DNA of 42,512 nucleotides, taken from NCBI GenBank assembly GCA_016933335.1, contig JAFGBD010000044.1, forward strand, positions 1 through 42,512, given 5' to 3'. Shown here piece after piece: positions 27,956 through 36,525 of the stretch (its first letter is position 1; each line of letters opens with the position of its first letter). Origin of the DNA: Bacteroidales bacterium (GTDB taxonomy: Bacteria > Bacteroidota > Bacteroidia > Bacteroidales > UBA10428). Under the pieces are notes generated by a model, which had not been told where the DNA came from, made no database searches, and worked only from the letters and a program-made list of their open reading frames with translations. The translations under genes and the position numbers were made by a program.

Positions 27956-30454
27956 TCAATCCTTGATACATCGAACCGAAAAACCATTTGCATTATGACT
28001 ATATTCCGTATACAAATAATTAAATCCGCCTACAATTTTTCTATGATAACTAGAAGTTGTGTTGAATTCAGAAGAACTCCACCAGAATCCAGTTGATCCG
28101 ATACTTGTGAATACTCCATTGCTTTTTCGGTAGCCTCCTGGGAGGGCTGTAAATCCACTTTCATTAGTTGAAACAAGAGCACCATACCAATGATTTGTGC
28201 CTTTTTCTTTAAGTTTGCGTCCGGCTATACTATGGTCTACCAAATAAACCGTAAGAGCATTCCAATCAGAATTAGTTGGTACATGCCAGCCTGTAGGACA
28301 CAATTTCTCGGTGTTTACTGTATACCAGTTATATAATGCTCCATATGGATATTTGTATGTTGCATCTTCATTCATATACCAGCAATATGCAGGAGTTGTT
28401 AAACCCGCCCAGTTTTCATTGTCAGTGACATTTGGAATAGAAGTACCATCATTAAACCTGGTTGCCTTCAGGTTTTCGGCCATCCATGTCTGGTTAACTA
28501 TCTGAATAGTTCTGTATGTATTGCCGTCAATATCACTAATTATACCATACGTAAGATCAGGATTAAATATTGGTTGATCATGAACCTCAGAGGTGACTAT
28601 TATATAGTTTGCTTTTATTTTTGTATCGGAACCATAGATGTTTTTGGCAATTAAACTTACTGTATAGATCCCTTCCGCAGAATAAGGATGTAAAGGATTC
28701 TGTTGTGTACTTGTCTCACCATCTCCAAAATTCCAGCTCCATGCGTTTGGCTGATTTGTTGATTGATCGGTGAACTGAATACTATCACCTTCACTGATCG
28801 TAATAACAGAAGCTGTAAAGTTTACTACGGGAACTTCAGGTATAACATCTTTGAGGCATCGAACTGATAAGCCATGGGGACCAGCATCCAATTGCATTAA
28901 ATTAGGTTCCCCGGCATATATATAATAATAAATATTATGTGCCCCTGCATCAGTGGCACTCCACCAATATGCAACACCTCCTATGTGTTGGTAATCAGCA
29001 TCTTTATTAGTTTTCCGACCACCTGGAAGGGCTGTAAATCCGCTTTCATTGGTAGCACCAACATTTGGACTAAGCCAATGCAAGGTGCCTGTTTCTTTCA
29101 TTTTACCCCCTGCTTCGGCTTCACCTCCCAGATAGTCCATGAGTGTCCACCATTCATTAGCAGATGATACATGCCAGCCATTTGGACATAATTTATCACT
29201 CATTACTGCACTTAAACCATATAATGCCCCGTAAATATTAATATGACTGGTGTCAGTATTAAATAATTCATGATATGGTACAGGATAACTATTGTTATAC
29301 CTTGAGGTTTTTAAATTCTCTGCCATCCATATTTGTGTTCCAATTTTAACAGTGCTATAAATGTTTCCATCAATATCTTCAATATACCCCCCTGCTAATA
29401 ATGTATTATGCATGGCTTTCATCTTATGCTCCAAATTATCAATATAGGCTTTAGTAGCCGCATCTTTCGGATCAGTAGGATCAGACAGGTTTTTTATCTG
29501 CCCGTTTGCTGCATTGTTTATTGCAATTACATCAGCAAGATTTTGATTTTCGTAATAATTATCCAACTTACTGTTCCAGGTTGCAGTATCTGTATTTGTA
29601 ATTCCTGCTGCTACTGATTGAGCAAACTGAGGATCATTTTCAATGTAGCTGTCCAGTTTGTTATTCCAGTTAGAGGTATCTGTTCCTGTAATTCCTGCTG
29701 CTACTGATTGAACAAACTGAGGATCATTTTCAATGTAGCTGTCCAGTTTGTTATTCCAATTAGAGGTATCTGTTCCTGCAATTCCTGCTGCTATGGATGC
29801 ATTGAAAACAGGATCGGTTTCATTGCTCAGAAAACCGCTCACATCGGGTATATTGGAACGTATTTGTGCTATTGAGTCGTTTAAAGCAGTTTTGGCGGCA
29901 AGACCACCCAAATCCTGGTCACCTGTATTCAAGCCCGATAAATTACTTAAATTGATAATATCACTTTCGGTTATATTAGCTGCCTGGCTTGCGCTGTATA
30001 CCGGATCATCCTCAGTTATGCCATCTGTCAGGCTTTCGGCAGTCCTGGCATGCAAGGCATAAGGTACACTCAGCAATTGGCTTGTGCCTGTAATTGTATA
30101 GTTTATCCCCCCTGTTGGATCTGTTTCAGTTTTAAAAAAATAAGGACCGTCAGTCCAGTCAATGACAGATAGACCACCACTAACCACACTTCCATTTCCG
30201 ATTTCAATACTGATCAATCCGTTATTATTTGTAGTCGGAGTATGAGTTTCTATATATACTGGTGTACCATTGGCAGAACCCTGTAAAATACTTATTTGAA
30301 TACCAATAGTCTGGTTGGTTACAAGTTGATCGGTGCTGTTACGAACCACTGCCTGGTAACTAAAAATTTCTGGAGCTTGTGCTATTATTTGTTGATGCAA
30401 TAATATGCCTACAAATAATACAATTCCTTTAAAAAGGATTGCTTTGGGTTTCAT
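27956..30454 (-). CDS. Large exported protein with two FISUMP domains, a PKD domain and tail-fibre-like repeats
   Basis: This 832-residue protein has a signal peptide ending near IIAQ and an N-terminal Bacteroidota domain (IFSYQAVVRNSTDQLV, then SVPYALHARTAES). Residues about 190-295 carry degenerate repeats of the type NNKLDSYIENDPQF.QSVAAGI, 30 residues long. Two FISUMP domains (about 353-535 and 640-832) each show DGN.Y.T..I..Q.WMAENLK, LCP.GWHV and ESGFTALPGG motifs and end VRC(L/I)KD; a PKD module lies between them (about 540-620, SWNFGDGETSTQQNPLHPY). The name FISUMP only means a paralogous family first noted in Fibrobacter; function is unknown, but surface exposure and binding are plausible. 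It is four bases downstream of a small T9SS protein gene, so they form an operon. Confidence 0.85.
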   Translation of the reverse strand: MKPKAILFKGIVLFVGILLHQQIIAQAPEIFSYQAVVRNSTDQLVTNQTIGIQISILQGSANGTPVYIETHTPTTNNNGLISIEIGNGSVVSGGLSVIDWTDGPYFFKTETDPTGGINYTITGTSQLLSVPYALHARTAESLTDGITEDDPVYSASQAANITESDIINLSNLSGLNTGDQDLGGLAAKTALNDSIAQIRSNIPDVSGFLSNETDPVFNASIAAGIAGTDTSNWNNKLDSYIENDPQFVQSVAAGITGTDTSNWNNKLDSYIENDPQFAQSVAAGITNTDTATWNSKLDNYYENQNLADVIAINNAANGQIKNLSDPTDPKDAATKAYIDNLEHKMKAMHNTLLAGGYIEDIDGNIYSTVKIGTQIWMAENLKTSRYNNSYPVPYHELFNTDTSHINIYGALYGLSAVMSDKLCPNGWHVSSANEWWTLMDYLGGEAEAGGKMKETGTLHWLSPNVGATNESGFTALPGGRKTNKDADYQHIGGVAYWWSATDAGAHNIYYYIYAGEPNLMQLDAGPHGLSVRCLKDVIPEVPVVNFTASVITISEGDSIQFTDQSTNQPNAWSWNFGDGETSTQQNPLHPYSAEGIYTVSLIAKNIYGSDTKIKANYIIVTSEVHDQPIFNPDLTYGIISDIDGNTYRTIQIVNQTWMAENLKATRFNDGTSIPNVTDNENWAGLTTPAYCWYMNEDATYKYPYGALYNWYTVNTEKLCPTGWHVPTNSDWNALTVYLVDHSIAGRKLKEKGTNHWYGALVSTNESGFTALPGGYRKSNGVFTSIGSTGFWWSSSEFNTTSSYHRKIVGGFNYLYTEYSHNANGFSVRCIKD
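29586..29790 (-). repeat. Near-identical 90-bp in-gene tandem repeats
   Basis: Units starting at 29641 and 29731 (CAATGTAGCTGTCCAGTTTG) are almost identical over about 50 bases, with a partial, more diverged copy at the left. The period is exactly 90 bp (30 residues), so expansion or contraction keeps the frame. High DNA identity indicates a recent duplication. Confidence 0.8.
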
Positions 30455-30458
30455 GGTG

Positions 30459-30947
30459 TTACTTCTTTACAATTTTGAATGTTTTTATTTCTGTATTCCC
30501 TTCGATTACTTTAAAATAATAAGTTGAAGGAATTAGTTTATCCAGTGCAATAATCATCTCATCAGTTATTATTCTTTTATTATCCAGGAGCTGGCCATTG
30601 ATATCATAAAGTTCATATGATAAGCTTTCCTGCTCAAATCCCTGGATTTTTAAAATCAAAAAATCATCTGCCGGGTTTGGGTAAATCAAGGCCACTATGT
30701 TCCCTCTTTTATATAACTCAATTTCTGAAACTAAATATATTTCGTAAGGATGCTGGACTCCCTGTGCCACAGAACTGTTAATACTTTTATTTGTTGTGTA
30801 GACTATCTGTCCAACTGAGTAGCTTGCCGAGCCTCCGCTGCCTGAAGCCTCTCCGCCTGCGGAGAGTATGGCTTCTTGTGCATGTAATCTTGTTAATCCT
30901 GAGAATAACAGGAATAATATGAACAATTCCAGTTTTTTTGTGATCAT
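30459..30947 (-). CDS. Small T9SS-sorted secreted protein
   Basis: The 162-residue protein has a signal peptide (ending LHAQ), a short central part with a Gly/Ser-rich GGEASGSGGSASYSVGQIVY segment, and a C-terminal T9SS type A sorting domain (IYPNPADDFLIL, then YELYDINGQLL). The central part (VGQIVYTTN, then GVQHPYEI) is common in small Bacteroidota secreted proteins of unknown function. It lies directly upstream of the FISUMP protein gene with a 4-base gap. It may be a cell-surface partner of that protein; this is inferred from position only. Confidence 0.85.
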   Translation of the reverse strand: MITKKLELFILFLLFSGLTRLHAQEAILSAGGEASGSGGSASYSVGQIVYTTNKSINSSVAQGVQHPYEIYLVSEIELYKRGNIVALIYPNPADDFLILKIQGFEQESLSYELYDINGQLLDNKRIITDEMIIALDKLIPSTYYFKVIEGNTEIKTFKIVKK

Positions 30948-31277
30948 ATTCAGATTTTTTACCGTATGTTTTTTATTTCATATTAATTACACCTAAACCC
31001 ATAAGTTTTGAACAGCTGCGAATATTGTCAGTCGATAGGCTTTAAACCATATAAATTTACATCTTTTCATTGTGAAAGTCAATAGCAGTATATTTAAACA
31101 TACCCCAAAAAATTACCCAAACCCGGGTTTTAACCGTGTTACAGAAATTCTCTCTGACAGTTCAAATATTTTTCCGGGAAAACGCTTAAATATTTTACTT
31201 ATGCCGTCACCAAGCTTTTTTAAAGTGTCCCAGAAAATTTTGTTTCTATGCTTAAATGCTATTAAATCAAAGTTAGT

Positions 31278-31332
31278 AAGTACTCTCCTTGTTTTAATAG
31301 GTTTTTGTCACCCTAAAGGCGAGTACTTTTTT
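31278..31332 (+). terminator. Long-stem hairpin with T-run on the plus strand
   Basis: AAGTACTC-T-CCTT (31278-31290) pairs with AAGG-C-GAGTACTT (31316-31328) in a 13-bp stem with one mismatch; an inner TAGG/CCTA stem can form, and TTTTTT follows at 31327-31332. No plus-strand gene is seen upstream, so it would end a non-coding transcript or an unrecognised short gene. Confidence 0.5.
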
Positions 31333-31501
31333 ATCCTCAGAAACCTTCTAATAGCCTGACTTGTATGCTTCAGGTATGATAGTTATGGGGTATGTCCAGG
31401 ATTGCAACTCTTGACTTTTATTTCTTCTTAGAGTATCTTTATCATGGTTCATGAAAATACAAATGAATCATTTCCTTCATTCTGATTTTTGTAAATAAAA
31501 G

Positions 31502-31509
31502 AAAGGAGG
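31502..31509 (+). promoter_or_regulatory. Perfect Shine-Dalgarno sequence
   Basis: AAAGGAGG is complementary to the 16S rRNA tail and lies six bases before the ATG at 31516 (three before the ATG at 31513), deciding in favour of the second start. Other genes in this window lack such a site, as usual for Bacteroidota. Confidence 0.75.
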
Positions 31510-31515
31510 CCCATG

Positions 31516-31806
31516 ATGAAAGCTGGAATTCTGTTTACCGGTTCCGGTCCCATACTGATGTTAACCTCTTATAAGTCTTTTTCCGAATCCAGGCTGATAG
31601 AGAAATTAAGAGACAAAGGAATCAGAAAATTCATCTGCTATGAGGTACCTGTCGACCTGGTCATTAAGAAATACGGGAATCATTACGACGTGGTTCTGGG
31701 TGATTTAAGACAGACTGATGACCTGAGGGTTGTTGACTACGACGGCAGCCATGTATTCAGCACGTTCTCCTTTAAAGAGCTTGGTCAGCCAATCTACCAT
31801 GAGTAG
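31516..31806 (+). CDS. Small conserved-looking cytosolic protein, unknown function
   Basis: The 96-residue protein begins MKAGILFTGSGPILMLTSY and ends KELGQPIYHE. It has no signal peptide, membrane segment or known catalytic motif, but alternates short strands and helices in a compact alpha/beta pattern, with a GSGP turn near the start and the acidic stretch DVVLGDLRQTDDLRVVDYDG. I believe similar short proteins exist in other phyla, but cannot name a family. It is a single gene, convergent with korB, with a perfect Shine-Dalgarno that is foreign to this genome's style. Acquisition by transfer is possible. Confidence 0.8.
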   Translation: MKAGILFTGSGPILMLTSYKSFSESRLIEKLRDKGIRKFICYEVPVDLVIKKYGNHYDVVLGDLRQTDDLRVVDYDGSHVFSTFSFKELGQPIYHE

Positions 31807-31846
31807 ACTGCGGAAGCTGTCCGGATACAATACAGACGCGGGATTT

Positions 31847-32869
31847 TTACAGCCTGAAGGTGTTTCCGTGGTTTAACAAATCGTCAACAGATTGTATTTT
31901 GCTGTTTTTCCTTGCATTTTTTATCTGGCTGTATAACAGACTTTCATAAATATCACTCTGCCAGTCGCGAATAACCCCCATCGCCACCGGATAATCCGGT
32001 AATGTCATTCTGGAAAGCATGTATGCCCGGGTATCATCCGGATTATGGGCGTCATGAATGAGAATATCATTTTTTGTGACACCGTTTTCACCAATCTTTA
32101 CCACCACAAATTTTGAACCGGACTGAATTATCCCCTTATCGCTATTCTTACCAAAAATCATGGGTTTGCCATGACGGAGGTATAGCTGATTCTCATCACG
32201 CTTCTCTTTGCCTGTAATTTCCTCATGGACTTTATTATTAAATATGACGCAATTCTGAAGAATCTCTACAAGGGAAGTACCTTTATGTCTTGCAGCTTTC
32301 ACAAATATGTCCTGCATCATTTGAATGTTGGTGTCAACCACACGGGCGTAAAAAGTGCCTTGTGCGCCCATGGCCAGTTCACCCGGGAGAAAAGGGTTTT
32401 CAATGGTGCCATCAGGTGATGTTTTTGTGATACTTCCCTTGGGAGTGGTTGGCGAGTATTGTCCTTTTGTAAGACCATAGATCTTGTTGTTAAAGAGAAG
32501 GATATTCACATTGATATTTCTTCTGAGAATGTGTATGAAATGATTCCCTCCGATGGCCATTGAATCTCCGTCGCCTGTAACCACCCAGACACTGAGCTTC
32601 GGGTTTGCCACTTTAATACCTGAGGCAATGGCAAATGCCCTTCCGTGTAATCCATGAAATCCGTATGTGTTAATATAGTAAGGGAACCTTGACGAACACC
32701 CTATCCCTGATACAAACACAACATTCTCTTTTTTGACATTTGTCTCGGGAAGTGCTTTCATTATGGCTGCAAGAACTGCATGGCCGCCGCATCCCGGGCA
32801 CCATTTTACATCCCCTTCAAGTTTAAAGTCTTCGGGTTTAAGAATATCCGATTTTACTTCAAAAGTCAT
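31847..32869 (-). CDS. korB: 2-oxoacid:ferredoxin oxidoreductase, beta subunit
   Basis: The 340-residue beta subunit binds thiamine diphosphate: the motif GDGDSMAIGG starts at residue 99 and ends at LLFNN (127-128). The N-terminal WCPGCGGH (C24, C27) supplies cysteines for an iron-sulfur cluster. With the alpha subunit it oxidatively decarboxylates a 2-oxoacid, most likely 2-oxoglutarate, to the acyl-CoA and reduces ferredoxin in the cytoplasm. The gene starts one base after the alpha subunit stop, indicating coupled translation. Pyruvate or branched-chain 2-oxoacids cannot be excluded, but the two-subunit layout with fused gamma-alpha favours the Kor type. Confidence 0.92.
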   Translation of the reverse strand: MTFEVKSDILKPEDFKLEGDVKWCPGCGGHAVLAAIMKALPETNVKKENVVFVSGIGCSSRFPYYINTYGFHGLHGRAFAIASGIKVANPKLSVWVVTGDGDSMAIGGNHFIHILRRNINVNILLFNNKIYGLTKGQYSPTTPKGSITKTSPDGTIENPFLPGELAMGAQGTFYARVVDTNIQMMQDIFVKAARHKGTSLVEILQNCVIFNNKVHEEITGKEKRDENQLYLRHGKPMIFGKNSDKGIIQSGSKFVVVKIGENGVTKNDILIHDAHNPDDTRAYMLSRMTLPDYPVAMGVIRDWQSDIYESLLYSQIKNARKNSKIQSVDDLLNHGNTFRL

Positions 32870-32870
32870 G

Positions 32871-34718
32871 TTATTCTTCCTCCAGGATATGGTTAAATTT
32901 TGCCTTCAGTTCAGAAATAAAAAACGGAAGTCCCTGAACCTTGTTATACTGCAAATATTTGTATTGGGGTAACTTACCTCTAAGGTAAGTAGCGAATTGT
33001 CCAAGGTTCAGTTCACAGACTATTATCTTTTTAAAATTGCCAAAGATCTCTTCAACATTCGTAGGCAGAGGATTGATGTAGTTGAACTGGGCAAGACTAA
33101 TGCTTTTACCTTCTTCCTGCATATCACTCACTGCAGATAACAGCGGTCCGTATGTGCCTCCCCATCCTACGACCAGCAGATCTCCCGAAGCTTTTCCAAT
33201 GATTTTCTGCCTGGGTATATGGTCAACAATCCATTCTATCTTTTCATTCCTGATAAGGGTCATTACCTCGTGGTTGAAAGGATCGTATGATACCTCTCCG
33301 GTCACATCTGCCTTCTCAAGTCCGCCGATCCTGTGCCTCAGCCCTTTCTGGCCGGGCAATGCCCAGTACCGGGCAAGGGTTTTCGGGTCTCTGGCATATG
33401 GTTGATAATACGTATCATTTTCCTCGACAAGGGGTGGCGTGATCGCAGGCAGGCTTCTGACTCTGGGTATTTTCCATAGTTCAGAACCATTTGCCAGGTA
33501 GCCATCCGAAAGCAGAATGACCGGCGTCATATGTTCTATGGCCAATTTGGCTGCCATAAAAGCATATTCAAAACAATTGGCCGGGGTAGAAGCTGCCAGC
33601 ACCACGCAAGGGCTTTCACCATGACGGCCATATAACGCCTGTAACAGATCAGCCTGCTCGGTTTTTGTCGGTAATCCGGTGGAAGGTCCTCCCCTTTGAA
33701 CATCTATAATAACAAGCGGCAGTTCAGTAATCACCGCAAGGTCAATGGCTTCACCTTTTAAGGCCAATCCGGGACCCGATGTGGAGGTAACTCCAAGCCT
33801 TCCTGCAAATGAAGCTCCTATGGCAGATGTTATTCCGGCAATTTCATCTTCAGCCTGAAAAGCTATGGCATTCAATGATTTCATTTTAGCTATCTCCTGC
33901 AATATCTCTGAAGCAGGAGTGATCGGGTATGAGCCAAGAAATAACGGCCGTCCCGATTTTTCAGCAGCTGCCAGAAGACCCCATGCAAGAGCAATGTTAC
34001 CATTGATATTTCTATACAGGCCTTTCCCTTTTTTGGCAGGAGGAACCTGAAAAGTCGCAGCTATGGCGTCAACAGTCTCTGAATAATTGTACCCTGCATG
34101 CAGCACAGCAATGTTGGCATTTATCAGATCGGTCTTGCCTTTGAACTTATCCCTGATAAACTCTTCTCCTATTTTTATGTCCCGGTTAAACAGCCAGAAC
34201 AGCATACCGGATACAAACTGATTCCTGGTTTTTTCAGCCGTGCGGCGATCAAGTCCGAATTCACGCACTGTGGCCAGTGATAGATTGGTGATCGGGGCTT
34301 TGATGACAGTGTAACCTTCAAGGCTGTTATCATGTAAAGGATCCTCGACATACCCTGCCTTTTTGTAATGCTTGTTATCAAAATTATCCACATCCAGTAT
34401 GATCGTTGCGCCATCTTTAAGCCATTTCAGATTGGCCTTTAATGCCGCCGGATTCATCGCTACCAGAACATCTGCCTGGTCTCCGGGGGTTTGTATCTCT
34501 TTTTGTCCGATATGAATCTGGAAACCTGATACACCAGCGATTGTGCCCTGTGGCGCCCTGATCTCAGCCGGATAATCAGGAAATGTGGAAAGATCATTTC
34601 CTATAAAGGCAGAGGTATCTGAAAACTGAGAACCGGTTAATTGAATTCCGTCACCCGAGTCACCCGCAAATTTTACAACAACCTCATCCAGCTCAATTAT
34701 TTTTGCTCTCCTTTTCAT
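32871..34718 (-). CDS. korA: 2-oxoacid:ferredoxin oxidoreductase, fused gamma-alpha subunit
   Basis: The 615-residue protein fuses the gamma domain (residues ~10-200, with the GDSGDGIQ loop at 19-26) to the alpha domain (from about 230, with GSYPITPASEILQE near 262). This fusion is typical of KorA in Bacteroidota. Alpha contributes to the CoA and substrate site while beta holds thiamine diphosphate. No ferredoxin-like domain is present. The oxygen-sensitive enzyme provides reduced ferredoxin, or runs the reductive TCA direction, in anaerobes. A Rex-like palindrome lies about 120 bases upstream, suggesting redox control by NADH/NAD+. Confidence 0.92.
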   Translation of the reverse strand: MKRRAKIIELDEVVVKFAGDSGDGIQLTGSQFSDTSAFIGNDLSTFPDYPAEIRAPQGTIAGVSGFQIHIGQKEIQTPGDQADVLVAMNPAALKANLKWLKDGATIILDVDNFDNKHYKKAGYVEDPLHDNSLEGYTVIKAPITNLSLATVREFGLDRRTAEKTRNQFVSGMLFWLFNRDIKIGEEFIRDKFKGKTDLINANIAVLHAGYNYSETVDAIAATFQVPPAKKGKGLYRNINGNIALAWGLLAAAEKSGRPLFLGSYPITPASEILQEIAKMKSLNAIAFQAEDEIAGITSAIGASFAGRLGVTSTSGPGLALKGEAIDLAVITELPLVIIDVQRGGPSTGLPTKTEQADLLQALYGRHGESPCVVLAASTPANCFEYAFMAAKLAIEHMTPVILLSDGYLANGSELWKIPRVRSLPAITPPLVEENDTYYQPYARDPKTLARYWALPGQKGLRHRIGGLEKADVTGEVSYDPFNHEVMTLIRNEKIEWIVDHIPRQKIIGKASGDLLVVGWGGTYGPLLSAVSDMQEEGKSISLAQFNYINPLPTNVEEIFGNFKKIIVCELNLGQFATYLRGKLPQYKYLQYNKVQGLPFFISELKAKFNHILEEE

Positions 34719-34837
34719 ATAAAAATCCTGCTTACTATTCGCCTGGCAAGTTTATATATTTTCGTGAAGAAATTGCTATTTGAAGTGCTGAAAACTAACA
34801 ATTTGTGACAAAAATCATTATTTGTATCCAGGCCTGT

Positions 34838-34857
34838 TCTGTTAAACATTTAACAGA
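34838..34857. promoter_or_regulatory. Rex-like operator upstream of korAB
   Basis: TCTGTTAAACATTTAACAGA is a perfect inverted repeat with 9-bp arms and a 2-bp centre. It contains TGTTAA-N4-TTAACA, matching the Rex-type consensus core known from redox-responsive repressors. It lacks a T-run, which argues against a terminator for murI. Confidence 0.6.
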
Positions 34858-34998
34858 TCTGTTTGTTTACCAGAAATCAATATTTTTCCTGTTAACCGGC
34901 CAATTTATGGTGAAGATCCGGATTTTTCCCGAAAAGAATCTGAATTATCCGCAAACCGTTGTCTGAATAAAGGGTATCTTTAATTTATTAAATAATCA

Positions 34999-35814
34999 TT
35001 ATCCATTCCAGAAGTTGAGCTTTTTCAGTTCTACATCCTCTTCAAAGAAGAGCTTTGAAACGGTCTTGAAAAAATCGGTGTAATCAGACACATAAAATGA
35101 ATAGGAAGGATTGTTATTGATGTTGTTCAGATGATTTCTGTATAATACCTCGCGAACGTGCATGGCCACTATTTTTGAAGAATCGATAACATCAATCCTG
35201 AAATTATAAAACCTGTCGATCTGGTTCTTAATGATGGGATAATGAGTACAACCCAGTATCAAGGTGTCAATATCCTTTAATTGATCTTTCGACAGGTAAG
35301 AACGAATGATTGCATTACTGATATCATCAAAAATAAAGCCTTCCTCGATCATCGGCACAAATAAGGGTGTTGCCATGGATACCACTCTTAATTCAGTATT
35401 TCTCCGTGATATTTTTTTTTCATAGGTTGCACTGTTTATGGTTCCCTTTGTACCTATGACACCGATGCTTGATTTTGTTTTTACTGCAAGGATATGGTCA
35501 ATAACAGGATCAATTACGTTGACAACAATGGCTTTATCAGCAGCCAGCTTCACGACGCTTTCGTATGCATTGGCAGAGGCTGTATTGCAGGCAATAACAA
35601 TCATTTTACAATTCTGACTGAGCAGATATCCGGCAATCCGTTCTGAATAATGGGTAACAGTTTCCTTTGACTTATCTCCATAGGGCAGATGAGCCGTGTC
35701 TCCAAAGTAAATCAAACTTTCATCAGGCAGTAATCTTTTGATGGCACCTGCAACAGTAAGTCCTCCGACACCGGAATCAAAAATACCTATCGGCTGTCCG
35801 GCTTTTTCCATCAT
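34999..35814 (-). CDS. murI: Glutamate racemase
   Basis: The 271-residue enzyme makes D-glutamate for peptidoglycan. It has the N-terminal GIFDSGVGGLTV, the catalytic cysteine motifs ACNTASAN (C76) and LGCTHYP (C189), and the FGDTAHLPYGDKS substrate loop. Two adjacent ATG codons (35814, 35811) are possible starts. Its placement beside the envelope-assembly genes is typical of Bacteroidota, but a strong terminator separates it from the upstream skp gene, so it is probably transcribed on its own. Confidence 0.95.
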   Translation of the reverse strand: MMEKAGQPIGIFDSGVGGLTVAGAIKRLLPDESLIYFGDTAHLPYGDKSKETVTHYSERIAGYLLSQNCKMIVIACNTASANAYESVVKLAADKAIVVNVIDPVIDHILAVKTKSSIGVIGTKGTINSATYEKKISRRNTELRVVSMATPLFVPMIEEGFIFDDISNAIIRSYLSKDQLKDIDTLILGCTHYPIIKNQIDRFYNFRIDVIDSSKIVAMHVREVLYRNHLNNINNNPSYSFYVSDYTDFFKTVSKLFFEEDVELKKLNFWNG

Positions 35815-35863
35815 TTTCTCAGCATTTGTAAGTCATAAAATACTATTTGCTGCATGTGAAAAA

Positions 35864-35885
35864 GCCAGTTCGAAATAGAACTGGC
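35864..35885 (-). terminator. Intrinsic terminator after the skp genes
   Basis: GCCAGTTC and GAACTGGC form a perfect 8-bp stem around six bases. On the minus strand it is followed by TTTTT, so it closes the uppS-bamA-skp-skp transcript 23 bases after the last stop codon. Confidence 0.88.
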
Positions 35886-35907
35886 CTGAAAATGCGTATC
35901 TTACTTA

Positions 35908-36435
35908 TTATTCTGTCAATCCGAGTTTTGTCTTTACAAGAGGCAGAATATCATCCGTATCAGGTGCTGAATACACGATTGCACCAACACCGGGTCCGAT
36001 ATCAAAAATATAAGTGTAGCCGTTTTCTTCCGCCACTTCATCAACTGCTTTTTTTGCCTTTTCCTGTATGGGTTTGAACAATTCCATTCTTTGACGTTCA
36101 AAGTCCTGCTGGGCCTGTGCCTGGAAATTCTGAATCCTCTCGCTCAGTTCATTAAGCTCAGATTCCTTGGTAGACCGAATCAACTCAGTCATTGTTGTAT
36201 AATTATCCTGGTAATTCTTGAATTTCCTGTTGAATTCGACCTGTAATTCCTCCAGGGTGGCCTGAAACTCCTGTTCAACTTTCTGAAGCTTCTTCTGAGC
36301 GCTGTCACTTTCAGGCATGGCCATGATCAGTTTCTGACTGTCTATATGACCCAGCTTAATTGATTTCTGTGAAAAAAGACTGACAGGAATCAGCAATACG
36401 GCTGACAACAAAATTAGTCTATGAATCATTTTCAT
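35908..36435 (-). CDS. OmpH/Skp-family periplasmic chaperone (second copy)
   Basis: The 175-residue protein has a signal peptide (ending LFSQ) and a long charged alpha-helical coiled-coil region (about 45-135) between short beta segments (IKLGHIDSQKLI and YTYIFDIG), as in the Skp jellyfish fold. Skp holds unfolded outer-membrane proteins in the periplasm before BamA inserts them. It follows another copy by 90 bases in a region that contains its own -7 box, so it can be expressed independently. The two copies differ enough to suggest an old duplication or different clients. Confidence 0.9.
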   Translation of the reverse strand: MKMIHRLILLSAVLLIPVSLFSQKSIKLGHIDSQKLIMAMPESDSAQKKLQKVEQEFQATLEELQVEFNRKFKNYQDNYTTMTELIRSTKESELNELSERIQNFQAQAQQDFERQRMELFKPIQEKAKKAVDEVAEENGYTYIFDIGPGVGAIVYSAPDTDDILPLVKTKLGLTE

Positions 36436-36512
36436 TCGTTAAGTATTTACATTGGTTATACTTATAAGACAACCGTCTTAAGTTTGTGCATAAAGTATTA
36501 TTAAATGAGATA

Positions 36513-36520
36513 CAAAAGTA
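36513..36520 (-). promoter_or_regulatory. Candidate -7 box for the second skp gene
   Basis: TACTTTTG (minus strand) matches TAnnTTTG, just after the upstream skp stop. Transcription would start near 36506, about 70 bases before the ATG. No well-placed -33 element is seen. Confidence 0.4.
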
Positions 36521-36525
36521 TAAAA

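Larger units (their letters stand above)
30948..31512. other. Intergenic region with palindrome and hairpin, possible non-coding RNA
   Basis: About 565 bases separate two divergent genes. Features are the perfect 12-bp palindrome AAACCCGGGTTT at 31119-31130 and a terminator-like hairpin at 31278-31332. A GTG-initiated frame of 95 codons (31072-31359) overlaps both; its composition is not convincing and it has no ribosome binding site, so I do not call it. A small RNA ending at the hairpin is a possibility. Confidence 0.4.

Noticed and set aside
31072..31359. A 95-codon GTG-initiated frame
   Set aside because: No ribosome binding site or recognised family, odd composition, and it runs through a terminator-like hairpin; kept only as an alternative to a non-coding RNA.
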